The position numbers and the translations under genes were made by a program. 40,342 bases of DNA, from the NCBI GenBank assembly GCA_017621415.1, contig JAGATD010000014.1, positions 1 through 40,342 on the forward strand, written 5' to 3'. The notes beneath the pieces were generated by a model. That model worked only from the letters and a program-made list of their open reading frames with translations. It searched no databases and was not told the DNA's origin. This document shows, piece after piece, positions 5,514-13,189 of the stretch (position 1 is its first letter; every line of letters begins with the position of its first letter). This DNA is from Clostridia bacterium (lineage in GTDB: Bacteria > Bacillota > Clostridia > Oscillospirales > CAG-272).

Positions 5514-6602
5514 TTATCTACCAAGATGCTTATCTATATAGTCCATATAGACTAGCCAATCCTCGCGGCTGAAGTAGTGGTTTCCCTTACGAATATGGTA
5601 TAGGGCATCGCCATCGTCGAGGACTGTTTTTGCCTTTGGCACTTCGTCGCCGTAAATCAGCCCCTGTTTACCATATATGGCATAGGCTTCGTTTGCCGAC
5701 GCGCATCCAAGGAATTCGCTTTCCGGGTCGGACCAAGTGTCGGTTTCGGCACTGCCTATCATAAGGTGGCGGGGAACAGAGAGGGCAGCGAGAAAGTTTT
5801 GGTCAAATGGCAGCTCGATGCCGTCTTTAACACTGTCGATCCAGCGGGGACAAAACAGGTAGGGAGAAATGTCAGCCGCCCACTCGAGAGTTTCGCCGCA
5901 CTTGCCTCTTGTAATTGCCGCACCGCCCAGTCCCGAGTTGTTTGAGATTATATATTTAAATCTTTCGTCAAATCCGCCGGCTACCATTGCCGCCTTGCCA
6001 AGGATAGAATGATCAACAACGGCAACATTATCCTTGTCAATAGTGCTTTGAGTTTCAATATAGTCCATAACTCTCATAGCCGCCCAAGCCCAGATTGCAA
6101 TTTTTGACGAGCCGTTCTTTCTGCGCCTGTTGGATAGATATTTTGCTGCCTTGTCATTGAAATTTCCGTTATCCTCTGTGACATCCTTGCAGCAGAAAGA
6201 GAATACAGCATATCCTCTGTCGGCAATCTCCTCAGAGGGCATATATATGTCAGGAACACTCGAGCTGAAGCTGATATGTACAAAAGCGGGCAGGGGCTTG
6301 TCGCTCTTTGGGATAACACAAGATACAAAGAATGTAAATTTTTTGTCGTCTATCGTGCAGGTTAATTTAAACTTTTGCAGAGGAGCTTTTCCTGCGCAGA
6401 AGCTTTCCGTAATGCTTTCCGCATCAGCCCTAAAGTGATTAGGTCTTGGAGGAATTATGCCGTATTCTTCTTCCTCAAGAATATTCTTTATTTCCTCGCG
6501 CCTTTTTTCAAAATCGCTTACAGTTTGAACCCGTTTTCCCGAATTCATAACCAAAGCATCAGGTACACCCCGCTCTTCCAGCATCCTTTTTACATCAAGC
6601 AT
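5514..6602 (-). CDS. CE15 (glucuronoyl methylesterase)-like alpha/beta hydrolase
   Basis: A 362-residue protein with no signal peptide, so probably cytoplasmic. It resembles CE15/acetyl-xylan-esterase-like hydrolases, which cut ester bonds on glucuronoxylan. The nucleophile elbow is VVDHSILGKAA (about residues 195-205), where the family usually shows a CSR-LGK or HSR-LGK pattern; the Ser is kept and the Arg is Ile. Other family marks are SNNSGLGGAAITRGKCGETL (about 221-240), SPYLFCPRW, the acidic SDPESEFL and the late His in KGNHYFSREDW. The start at 6602 has AGGAGC upstream. It stands alone, facing cca, with a consensus promoter and a palindromic operator, so it is probably induced by a sugar. 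Esterase fold fairly sure; substrate not known. Confidence 0.8.
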   Translation of the reverse strand: MLDVKRMLEERGVPDALVMNSGKRVQTVSDFEKRREEIKNILEEEEYGIIPPRPNHFRADAESITESFCAGKAPLQKFKLTCTIDDKKFTFFVSCVIPKSDKPLPAFVHISFSSSVPDIYMPSEEIADRGYAVFSFCCKDVTEDNGNFNDKAAKYLSNRRRKNGSSKIAIWAWAAMRVMDYIETQSTIDKDNVAVVDHSILGKAAMVAGGFDERFKYIISNNSGLGGAAITRGKCGETLEWAADISPYLFCPRWIDSVKDGIELPFDQNFLAALSVPRHLMIGSAETDTWSDPESEFLGCASANEAYAIYGKQGLIYGDEVPKAKTVLDDGDALYHIRKGNHYFSREDWLVYMDYIDKHLGR

Positions 6603-6624
6603 AAGACAAGCTCCTTTTTTGTTT

Positions 6625-6638
6625 CTTTACATGTAAAG
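6625..6638. promoter_or_regulatory. palindromic operator candidate
   Basis: CTTTACATGTAAAG is a perfect 14-base palindrome lying about 10 bases downstream of the -10 box of the esterase promoter. Its position fits a repressor site; the form resembles LacI- or GntR-type operators. No regulator gene is adjacent. Confidence 0.6.
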
Positions 6639-6648
6639 CACCCGAATA

Positions 6649-6677
6649 ATTATATATAAAGACTGCTAAAAAGTCAA
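6649..6677 (-). promoter_or_regulatory. promoter of the CE15-like gene
   Basis: On the minus strand TTGACT (6677-6672), a 17-base spacer and TATAAT (6654-6649). The expected start is near 6642. Confidence 0.78.
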
Positions 6678-6715
6678 CCCGATTTGACATAAAGTCGAGA
6701 ATTTAGCGCCTACGA

Positions 6716-6744
6716 TTGACAAAATCTAAAAATGATGTTAAAAT
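6716..6744 (+). promoter_or_regulatory. promoter of cca
   Basis: TTGACA (6716-6721), a 17-base spacer and TAAAAT (6739-6744), about 32 bases ahead of the cca start. Confidence 0.78.
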
Positions 6745-6775
6745 AAGGTACTAAGAGTGAAAAAGGGGGAGTAAT

Positions 6776-7960
6776 ATGCTTCTTACGGCTGATGTTGAAT
6801 TCATTATATCAAGGCTGTCGGAAAACGGACACAGAGCAGACGTTGTGGGCGGTCCTGTAAGAGATTGGCTTAGAGGCTTTGCTCCTGCTGATTATGACAT
6901 AACCACATCTGCCACTCCCGAGGAGATAAAGGCGGCTTTTTCTGGCTTTCGCACCGTTGATACAGGCATCAAGCACGGAACTGTAACTCTTATTTTGAAC
7001 AAAGTTCCCTATGAGATAACCACATATCGCATAGACGGAGATTATCTCGACTCCCGCCATCCCGAGACGGTGTCCTTTACGCAAAATATTACCGAGGATC
7101 TTGCAAGACGTGATTTTACGGTGAATGCCATAGCCTATAACCCAAAATTCGGAATAACAGACCCCTTTGGCGGAAGAGAAGATATCGAGAAAAAGATAAT
7201 ACGCGCTGTAGGCGACCCACACCGTCGCTTTAGCGAGGATGCTTTAAGAATTTTGCGTGCTTTGCGCTTTTCGTCAACGCTGGGCTTTGGTATTGAAGCC
7301 AAAACCGCCGAGGCATTAAGAGAAAAAAGCCGATTGCTGTCAAATATCTCTGCCGAGAGGATATATACCGAGTGGAAAAAGCTTCTTTCGGGCGGCTTTG
7401 CTTACTCTGTTATCCGAGATTTCAGCGAGGTTATCTCTGTGTTTATCCCTGAGCTAAGAGAGCTTAAGCTTCCTAAAGAAAAGGACTTTGCCGCTGACTT
7501 TATAACAAGACAGGCACAGCTATTTTACCTTACCTTAGGTGAGGGTTCTGCCTATGCTGCGGACATAGCGATAAGACGGCTGAAAACAGATAGCTTAACA
7601 CGAGACGTTACAGTAAAAATGTTGGAAAACGTCGGGAAATATCGGCTTTCTACCCTTTTTGATGCGGGAAAAATGCTGATAGACCTTGATGTTAATGTGG
7701 CAGAGGCTCTTGTCGGACTTGAAATAAGCCTTGGTAATTTTGCCGCACAGTCAAAAGAGCTTTTAAAGGAATATATTGCCTCGGGCCTGCCGTATAAGAC
7801 CTGTCAGCTTGCCATAGACGGCAATGACATAAAGGCGCTTGGCATTTCGGGGAAAGAAATCGGGAAAACACTTTCCTCGCTTTTGTCTCTTGTTGCCTCG
7901 AGCGAGCTTGAAAACAAAAAAGAAACACTTATTGAGTGTATAAAACATCAAAAAATGTAA
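6776..7960 (+). CDS. cca: CCA tRNA nucleotidyltransferase
   Basis: A 394-residue class II poly(A) polymerase/CCA-adding enzyme that builds or repairs the 3' CCA of tRNAs in the cytoplasm. The nucleotidyltransferase head shows VVGGPVRDWLRG (about residues 22-33), the catalytic DYDITT (39-44), the RRDFTVNAIAYNP template-binding stretch (about 109-121) and RRFSEDALRILRALRF (about 147-162). The helical tail is present. Length is normal. The start has GGGGGAG upstream and its own promoter. It is first in a plus-strand series with the DapF-like gene, rqcH and mnmM, all but the second concerned with tRNA or ribosome quality. At least one tRNA in the window (Trp) encodes CCA, so here the enzyme would mainly repair. 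Confidence 0.96.
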   Translation: MLLTADVEFIISRLSENGHRADVVGGPVRDWLRGFAPADYDITTSATPEEIKAAFSGFRTVDTGIKHGTVTLILNKVPYEITTYRIDGDYLDSRHPETVSFTQNITEDLARRDFTVNAIAYNPKFGITDPFGGREDIEKKIIRAVGDPHRRFSEDALRILRALRFSSTLGFGIEAKTAEALREKSRLLSNISAERIYTEWKKLLSGGFAYSVIRDFSEVISVFIPELRELKLPKEKDFAADFITRQAQLFYLTLGEGSAYAADIAIRRLKTDSLTRDVTVKMLENVGKYRLSTLFDAGKMLIDLDVNVAEALVGLEISLGNFAAQSKELLKEYIASGLPYKTCQLAIDGNDIKALGISGKEIGKTLSSLLSLVASSELENKKETLIECIKHQKM

Positions 7961-7987
7961 CAAAACAAAGAATATATGCGTAAAATG

Positions 7988-8028
7988 ATAACAGGTTGCA
8001 GAAAGTGAGGTAGCCTGTTATTATTTTT
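7988..8028 (+). terminator. hairpin with T-run between cca and the DapF-like gene
   Basis: ATAACAGG (7988-7995) pairs with CCTGTTAT (8014-8021) and is followed by TATTTTTT. It could terminate the cca transcript. The 18-base loop holds GTGAGG, the likely ribosome site of the next gene, and the second stem arm runs into its apparent ATT start, so it may instead gate translation. Confidence 0.55.
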
Positions 8029-8769
8029 TGCAGAATTTCGTCTCTTGGTGAGACATTTGACCTTTTCAGCCTCGGCAAAGAGCCGAAAGAAAGGCAGAAA
8101 TACTATCTTGGCCGAGATAATCCCGAGCCTTTGTTTTTAGTCCCCTCCGATTCTTGTGATTTTGGTGTTGTATCCCCCCTCGGCTCTGGAAAGAAAGACA
8201 TTTTATATTCCTCTGCGGCGCTTTCTGCGGCAAAGTTCTTAACAGAGGTGAGAGGACTGCCTCTTTCTGACATTGAGATAGAGTGCAGCGGCAGGCCCTT
8301 TCGTATCTTAAGGAAAAACGGCAGGTGCGGTGTAGCCACAGACAGATTTTCTTTTATCTCCTCTTGCCGAGAGCTTATCCGCTCGGCAGAGCTTAAAACA
8401 ACAACTTTGCGTTCCCCTCTGGGTAAAATCAAGGTGTGCAAGGCAGATAGACTTTTTAGCTTTTGCGAGGATGTCCTGCCTGAGCTTACGCTCTCCCGTG
8501 ATGGAGATGATATTATAGGCTCGGTTGTCTTTGAGGAAAAGGAAGGTGAGTTTTATGCAGTCTCCCACTTCTGCCGCGCAGAGGGAGCTGCCGAGAGCTT
8601 TGTAACGGCTGTTGCCGTAGCCTCCTGTCTTTATTTCTCGGGCCGCTACGGCGAGCTTGCGATAACCGTCAGAGGAACGGTTTATGACATCGCGCTTTCC
8701 GAATACGGCTTATTGGTGCTTGACAGGCATCCCGCTCCCTTGACCCTTTATGCTCCGGATATAGAGTAA
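8020..8769 (+). CDS. DapF-fold (diaminopimelate epimerase-like) protein lacking the catalytic cysteines; apparent ATT start
   Basis: A 249-residue protein that aligns by eye with diaminopimelate epimerase. Its start IIFCRISSLGETFDLFSL matches the DapF start (M-F-K-M-H-G-LG-N-DF). ILYSSAALSAAKFL (about residues 66-79) sits where DapF has its first catalytic Cys (CGNG-R). ESFVTAVAVA (about 190-199) sits where the second Cys motif (CG-GA) should be. Both Cys are gone, so it should not racemise. The frame is open back to a stop at 8011-8013 with no ATG, GTG or TTG before 8131. The DapF Met aligns with ATT at 8020, which has GTGAGG nine bases upstream. The fallback start, TTG 8131, would remove about 37 protein-like residues and has no ribosome site. 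It lies between cca and rqcH. Function unknown. Confidence 0.6.
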   Translation: MIFCRISSLGETFDLFSLGKEPKERQKYYLGRDNPEPLFLVPSDSCDFGVVSPLGSGKKDILYSSAALSAAKFLTEVRGLPLSDIEIECSGRPFRILRKNGRCGVATDRFSFISSCRELIRSAELKTTTLRSPLGKIKVCKADRLFSFCEDVLPELTLSRDGDDIIGSVVFEEKEGEFYAVSHFCRAEGAAESFVTAVAVASCLYFSGRYGELAITVRGTVYDIALSEYGLLVLDRHPAPLTLYAPDIE

Positions 8770-8773
8770 AACA

Positions 8774-8802
8774 CTTGACTATCCTCATTGTTTGTGCTAA
8801 AA
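8774..8802 (+). promoter_or_regulatory. promoter of rqcH
   Basis: TTGACT, a 17-base spacer ending in GTGC (extended -10) and TAAAAT, about 40 bases ahead of the rqcH start. Confidence 0.72.
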
Positions 8803-8842
8803 TATCATAGTATAATAGGTGTATGAAAGGAGCGATAGAAAA

Positions 8843-10594
8843 ATGGCTTTTGACGCTTGTATGATGCGAGCTGTGCTTTCTGAATTCAGGGCAGAGTTCC
8901 CGGAGGCGAAGATTGAGCGGGTTCTGCAGCCGAGAGTGGATGAGATTGACATGGTAATCCATTACGGCAGGGTCTCAAAGCGCTTGTGCTTTAATGTAGG
9001 TCCAAATGCGCCGAGGCTTCAGCTTACCGATATGGCAAAGGAAAACCCTAAGGAAGCTCCCATGTTCTGTATGCTCCTGCGCAAATATTTTATCGGTGCA
9101 AGAATTATCTCGGTAGAACAGCCGGGATTTGACAGAATTGCCGATTTCACAGTTTCCTGTTATGACGAAATGGGCTTTCCAACGGAGAGGCATATAATCT
9201 GTGAAATAATGGGTAAGTATGCGAACCTTGTGGTGCTTGATTCCGAGCGCAAAATATTGACCGCGCTTAAAATTATCGACTTTGCGGCAAGCACGGTGCG
9301 TCAGGTGCTGCCGGGACTTAAATATCAGATTCCCGATAAGCCCGAAAAGCTTTCGCCTCTCGTTGTTGACAAGGCGCTTTTCTTCGAGAAGCTGGCTGAG
9401 TTTTCGCCCGAGCGTTCGGGTGAAAGGTTCATTACATCTACCTATTCGGGTATTGCAACTCAGATAGCCCATGAGCTTGTTTTTAGAGCGACAGGCTCTG
9501 TCGATGTGCCTGTTTTGAGTATAAATTCAGATAAGTTTTGGAATGTGTTCTCAGCATGGCAGGAGCTTCTCATATCCGAAAGCTATTCTCCAACCGTAGC
9601 CATAAATTCCGATGGCAAGCCTGTTGATTATTCCTATATGGATATCGGCTATCTCGGCGACAGTGCAGTCGTTAAGAAGTTTGACTCGTTCAGAGAGCTT
9701 TTCGATTTGTATTTTGCAGAGCGGGACAGGCTTGAGCACATACACCAGAGAGCAAAGGATATAACTACTCTTTTGTCGAATGCTGTGTCAAGAACCGAAA
9801 AGAAGCTGGGCATTCAGCGTCAGGCGCTCCTTGATTCCGAGAGGGGAGAGGAGTATAAAAAATACGGTGATCTTATAACCGCAAATCTTTACTGCCTTGA
9901 GCGGGGAATGAAGAGCTTTAAAACAATTGATTATTACGATGAGAGCTGCCCCGAAATAGAAGTGAGCCTTGACCCAAGGCTCTCCCCGTCTCAAAATGCT
10001 CAAAAAATGTATAAGCAGTATAACAAATGCAAAACCGCAAAGGCGGTTCTTGCCGAGCAGATAAAGCTTTGGGAAGCCGAGCTTGAATATCTTGCATCCG
10101 TGCGTTCGTTCCTTGAGAGGGCAGAGTGCGAGCAGGACCTTATCGAAATAAGAGACGAGCTTTACCGCTCAGGCTATTCGGCAAAAATGAAGGGCTACAA
10201 ACCGCCAAAGCAGATCAAGCTGTCGCCCCATAGGTTTAAAACCTCGGGCGGATACACAGTCCTCGTGGGCAGAAACAATGTTCAAAATGACCAGCTCACA
10301 TTAAAAATTGCCGAGCGCCATGATATCTGGTTCCATACAAAGGACGTTCACGGCTCACACGTTATACTTGTTACCGAGGGTGAGGAGCCTCCGGCAGAGG
10401 ACTATACCGAGGCTGCAAGAATTGCGGCATATTTCTCTCAGAGTCCATCTGACAGTGTAGCGGTTGATTACACAAGAGTTTCCAATATAAAAAAGCCCGG
10501 CGGCTCAAAGCCCGGTTTTGTGATATATAAAACAAACTATTCCGCCTATGTAAAGCCTATGACCAAAGAGGAAATTGAGGGGTTTAGGAGTTAG
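8843..10594 (+). CDS. rqcH: Rqc2 homolog RqcH (NFACT family)
   Basis: A 583-residue NFACT protein that binds obstructed 50S subunits carrying peptidyl-tRNA and adds C-terminal alanine tails so stalled peptides are degraded. The N-terminal NFACT-N domain starts MAFDACMMRAVLSEF. A long charged middle region (about residues 290-440) is the coiled-coil part. The NFACT-R domain carries HDIWFHTKDVHGSHVIL near residues 485-501. I chose ATG 8843 with AAAGGAG upstream; an in-frame GTG at 8819 lies on the ribosome site. The stop codon TAG (10592-10594) falls inside a heptanucleotide repeat array, so the last few codons are repeat-derived. It is followed by mnmM, 76 bases on. Confidence 0.95.
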   Translation: MAFDACMMRAVLSEFRAEFPEAKIERVLQPRVDEIDMVIHYGRVSKRLCFNVGPNAPRLQLTDMAKENPKEAPMFCMLLRKYFIGARIISVEQPGFDRIADFTVSCYDEMGFPTERHIICEIMGKYANLVVLDSERKILTALKIIDFAASTVRQVLPGLKYQIPDKPEKLSPLVVDKALFFEKLAEFSPERSGERFITSTYSGIATQIAHELVFRATGSVDVPVLSINSDKFWNVFSAWQELLISESYSPTVAINSDGKPVDYSYMDIGYLGDSAVVKKFDSFRELFDLYFAERDRLEHIHQRAKDITTLLSNAVSRTEKKLGIQRQALLDSERGEEYKKYGDLITANLYCLERGMKSFKTIDYYDESCPEIEVSLDPRLSPSQNAQKMYKQYNKCKTAKAVLAEQIKLWEAELEYLASVRSFLERAECEQDLIEIRDELYRSGYSAKMKGYKPPKQIKLSPHRFKTSGGYTVLVGRNNVQNDQLTLKIAERHDIWFHTKDVHGSHVILVTEGEEPPAEDYTEAARIAAYFSQSPSDSVAVDYTRVSNIKKPGGSKPGFVIYKTNYSAYVKPMTKEEIEGFRS

Positions 10595-10664
10595 GAGTTA
10601 GGGTTTAGGAGTTAGGGGTTAGGAGTTAGGGTTTAGGAGTTAGGGGTTAGGAGTTAGGAGTTAG
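10584..10664 (+). repeat. TTAGGNN heptanucleotide array
   Basis: Eleven uninterrupted 7-base units plus four bases. In order the units end GAG, GAG, GGT, GAG, GGG, GAG, GGT, GAG, GGG, GAG, GAG after a constant TTAG. Units 2-5 and 6-9 repeat as a 28-base block. The array contains the rqcH stop codon and reaches to within six bases of the mnmM start. Each TTAGGAG unit contains AGGAG, a Shine-Dalgarno core, and the last one (10656-10660) is the evident ribosome site of mnmM. Confidence 0.92.
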
Positions 10665-10670
10665 TTTTTT

Positions 10671-11240
10671 ATGGTTGACTTAGTTGGTTTGCATAAGCAT
10701 TTTATCCTAGAGCATCTCAGGGAGGGAGATGTTGCTGTGGATTTCACTATGGGTAACGGCGGCGATACTCTCTTTCTTTCAAAGACGGTAGGTGACAGCG
10801 GAAAGGTATATGCCTTTGACATACAGGAGCTGGCGCTTCAGTCAACAAGAAGCTATCTTGAGGAAAACGGAGCTCCCCAAAACTATGAGCTTATCTGCGC
10901 CTCTCACCACAGAGTTAAGGAGTTCGTAAAAGAGCCTATAAAGGCGGGAATGTTTAACCTCGGATATCTGCCTAGAAGCGGAAACAAGGCGCTTTACACA
11001 ATGCGCGAAACCACAATGCCCGCGGTTGAAGCGGCGATAGATTTGCTTCTGCCCGACGGAGTTTTAATTGTTGCTATATATCCCGGTCACGAGGAGGGCG
11101 CCCTTGAGGGAGAAATGCTGAGAGAGTATTTTAAAACCCTATCCCGTTTTAAGATTTGCGCTTCCGAATTTCATATACTTAATTCTCCCACCTCACCATA
11201 CTTTTTCCTTGTGGAAAAAAGTCCAAGATGTAAAGAATAA
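10671..11240 (+). CDS. mnmM: class I methyltransferase, MnmM (YtqB) family
   Basis: A 189-residue SAM-dependent methyltransferase of the YtqB/rRNA_methylase family. In Bacillus subtilis the family member MnmM methylates 5-aminomethyl-2-thiouridine at the wobble position of tRNA. The SAM-binding motif is AVDFTMGNGGDTLFLSK (about residues 22-38), followed by VYAFDIQ (44-50). The family signature FNLGYLPRSGNK is near residues 95-106. Length is normal. Its ribosome site is the last AGGAG unit of the heptamer array, ten bases ahead of ATG. It shares a tRNA theme with cca and probably a transcript with rqcH. Family secure; exact target inferred from orthology. Confidence 0.88.
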   Translation: MVDLVGLHKHFILEHLREGDVAVDFTMGNGGDTLFLSKTVGDSGKVYAFDIQELALQSTRSYLEENGAPQNYELICASHHRVKEFVKEPIKAGMFNLGYLPRSGNKALYTMRETTMPAVEAAIDLLLPDGVLIVAIYPGHEEGALEGEMLREYFKTLSRFKICASEFHILNSPTSPYFFLVEKSPRCKE

Positions 11241-11243
11241 ACA

Positions 11244-11294
11244 AAAAGTGCGTTTTTGAAAATATTAGTTGACAAAAACGCACTTTTGATATGG
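11244..11294. terminator. bidirectional terminator
   Basis: A perfect 15-bp stem AAAAGTGCGTTTTTG (11244-11258) with its complement (11273-11287), A-rich before and T-rich after, between the converging mnmM and the membrane protein gene. Confidence 0.8.
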
Positions 11295-11304
11295 CTAGCT
11301 ACTT

Positions 11305-12108
11305 TTATGTATCATCGGCAGGGCTTTTCGTGTGCTTTTTAACAACTTGAGAAACTGCCAAAGATAAAAACAGCATGAATAAAACAAATACAAATCGGAA
11401 AATCATATATGCTATCTCTCCCGACCTATAACCGCCGACATAATTTATGAGATAAGACCCGGCATTAAATACTTCAATTAAAAAATAAATAGTGAATTCA
11501 AATAGCGAAGCAAAGAAGAAAGCAAGAGATGTCGGGTGAGACAGATCCAGCATTTTTCCCTCGCTTAGTTTTTCGGGTAGGGAAGCTTGCGCCTCGGATA
11601 TACATCCGCGCCACATTTCATCAGTTGGACAAGACACATACTTCGGGGGTAATTTTTTTGTAAGCTCCTTTGCGGTGAAGAAAATCACAGAACGTCTGAT
11701 TACAAAACAAAGAACTAGTGTGTGTGCAAAGAAGATTGCCGTGTAACCAAGAGAAACAAGAAGCGACATTACAAGAGAACCCGGAGTATCGCCGCCCCGC
11801 TCAATACCTAAGAGATAATAAAACGGAATGGTATAGACAAGGTTGGTAAGAGAGATAAACAGGGTGTACGAAAGCATTTTTTTAACACCGTCATTTGCGC
11901 ACCGCATGGCAAGAAAAGAAGCCGCCGCCACAGGCAAAATCCAGCGCAAGATTTCGTCAGTATAGAGTCTGAAATACTCGTAAGCTAAAGAGAATTCGTA
12001 GTCCTCGGCAACATAGTACGGCATAAAGTACATAAGAAAAAGCACTAAATTAGCCACCGAAAAAATAAGCGAAAAACTCTTAATATCTAACTTTGCCCGT
12101 TTTGTCAT
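11305..12108 (-). CDS. multi-pass membrane protein, unknown family
   Basis: A 267-residue protein with six to seven hydrophobic segments (about residues 11-30, 52-68, 78-100, 110-140, 192-212, 222-255) and a cytoplasmic-looking soluble stretch between the fourth and fifth (about 145-190, with PPKYVSCPTDEMWRGC). I do not recognise the family. Start ATG 12108 has AAAAGGAGATAT upstream and its own promoter. It stands alone, ending at a bidirectional terminator shared with mnmM and facing away from rpsB. No conserved catalytic pattern was seen. Confidence 0.75.
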   Translation of the reverse strand: MTKRAKLDIKSFSLIFSVANLVLFLMYFMPYYVAEDYEFSLAYEYFRLYTDEILRWILPVAAASFLAMRCANDGVKKMLSYTLFISLTNLVYTIPFYYLLGIERGGDTPGSLVMSLLVSLGYTAIFFAHTLVLCFVIRRSVIFFTAKELTKKLPPKYVSCPTDEMWRGCISEAQASLPEKLSEGKMLDLSHPTSLAFFFASLFEFTIYFLIEVFNAGSYLINYVGGYRSGEIAYMIFRFVFVLFMLFLSLAVSQVVKKHTKSPADDT

Positions 12109-12140
12109 TCGATATCTCCTTTTCCTTTTTCATTTCTCAT

Positions 12141-12169
12141 ATTGTAGCATAAACATGGCGACAAATCAA
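12141..12169 (-). promoter_or_regulatory. promoter of the 11305-12108 gene
   Basis: On the minus strand TTGATT (12169-12164), a 17-base spacer ending TTATGC (extended -10) and TACAAT (12146-12141). Confidence 0.72.
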
Positions 12170-12229
12170 GTGTGAAGCTTGGCGAAATATGAATTTTTTG
12201 TAAACTTTTGGGTTTGTGAAAAAAATATC

Positions 12230-12258
12230 TTGCAATGGGGCTTTTAATATGTTATTAT
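12230..12258 (+). promoter_or_regulatory. promoter of rpsB-tsf
   Basis: TTGCAA (12230-12235), a 17-base spacer and TATTAT (12253-12258). Transcription would start near 12265, leaving a leader of about 118 bases. Confidence 0.7.
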
Positions 12259-12264
12259 ATTAAG

Positions 12265-12382
12265 GCTGTCCGTGAGACAGACAAAAATTATATCTCACAT
12301 AGCGAGTAGGTTTACTGCCGGTGCTCTGTTGAGTCGCAGTATTGTGTCGCTATGGCGGAAAAACCAAAGGAGGAACATTAAA
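12265..12382 (+). promoter_or_regulatory. rpsB 5' leader, possible regulatory RNA
   Basis: An untranslated leader of about 118 bases carrying short inverted repeats such as CTGTCCGTGAGACAG (about 12267-12281) and the GCGACACAATACTGCGAC-like pairing around 12329-12350. It lies where ribosomal protein S2 leaders give autogenous control in other bacteria. I cannot match a specific leader family. Confidence 0.4.
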
Positions 12383-13141
12383 ATGTTCGAAATCACAATC
12401 AAGCAGTTGCTTGAAGCAGGTGTTCACTTCGGTCACCCTACTAAGAAGTGGAACCCGAAGATGGCTGAGTACATCTTCACACAGAGAAACGGTATTCATA
12501 TTGTTGACCTTCAGAAGACCGTTAAGAAGTTTGAGGAAGCTTACAACTACGTTTCCGAGATGGCACAGGAGGGTGGTACAATCCTCTTCATCGGTACTAA
12601 GAAGCAGGCTGCCGACACCGTTAAGGAAGAGGCGCAGAGATGCGGAATGTACTATGTAAACGCACGTTGGCCCGGCGGTATGCTTACCAACTTCGGCACC
12701 ATCCGTAAGTCTATCAGACGTCTTAAGGAGCTTGAGAAGATGCAGGCAGACGGCACCTTCGATCTTCTTCCTAAGAAAGAGGTTGCTAAGAAGCTTAAGG
12801 AAATTGATGACCTTGAGAAGTCCTACGGCGGTATCAAGGATATGGAGAGACTTCCCTCTTGCGTATTCATCGTTGACACTCGCAAGGAGCGCAACGCTGT
12901 TCTTGAGGCAAAGAAGCTCGGTATTCCCGTTGTTGCTATCGTTGACACCAACTGTGACCCCGATGATGCAGATTGCATAATCCCCGGTAACGATGACGCT
13001 ATCCGCGCTATCAAGCTTATCGCAGGCGCTCTTGCAAACGCTGTTATCGAAGCTCGCGGCGGTGTTCAGGAAGAGGTAGCAGAGGAAGCAGTAGCAGAAG
13101 AGGCTGCTGAAGAAGTAGCAGCAGAAGAGGCAGCTGAGTAA
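12383..13141 (+). CDS. rpsB: 30S ribosomal protein S2
   Basis: A 252-residue ribosomal protein S2, needed to recruit S1 and for 30S function. Starts [18 protein letters not shown] with AAAGGAGGAACATTAAA before the ATG; the upstream extension of this frame is untranslated leader. Family marks: [13 protein letters not shown] (about 15-27), [11 protein letters not shown] (about 36-46), [10 protein letters not shown] (about 93-102), the [20 protein letters not shown] segment and DTNCDPD (about 190-196). The C-terminal tail is an acidic Ala/Glu/Val run of about 25 residues coded by GAAGTAGCAGC-like repeats. It is followed by tsf, 48 bases on, the usual operon. Confidence 0.97.
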   Translation: MFEITIKQLLEAGVHFGHPTKKWNPKMAEYIFTQRNGIHIVDLQKTVKKFEEAYNYVSEMAQEGGTILFIGTKKQAADTVKEEAQRCGMYYVNARWPGGMLTNFGTIRKSIRRLKELEKMQADGTFDLLPKKEVAKKLKEIDDLEKSYGGIKDMERLPSCVFIVDTRKERNAVLEAKKLGIPVVAIVDTNCDPDDADCIIPGNDDAIRAIKLIAGALANAVIEARGGVQEEVAEEAVAEEAAEEVAAEEAAE

Positions 13142-13189
13142 TTTTTGCTCGCCTCACTTAAATTTGAAAATTAAAGGAGAATAAAACCA

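Noticed and set aside
4929..5524. frames of 135 and 183 codons across the repeat mosaic
   Set aside because: They translate palindromic repeats on both strands, have no ribosome sites and no family resemblance.
8131..8769. TTG at 8131 as the start of the DapF-like gene
   Set aside because: No ribosome site precedes it and about 37 upstream codons align with the DapF N-terminus; kept only as a fallback.
10584..10664. telomere-like sequence
   Set aside because: TTAGGG-like words occur, but the unit is seven bases with an internal chromosomal position between two genes, so it is a local tandem repeat.
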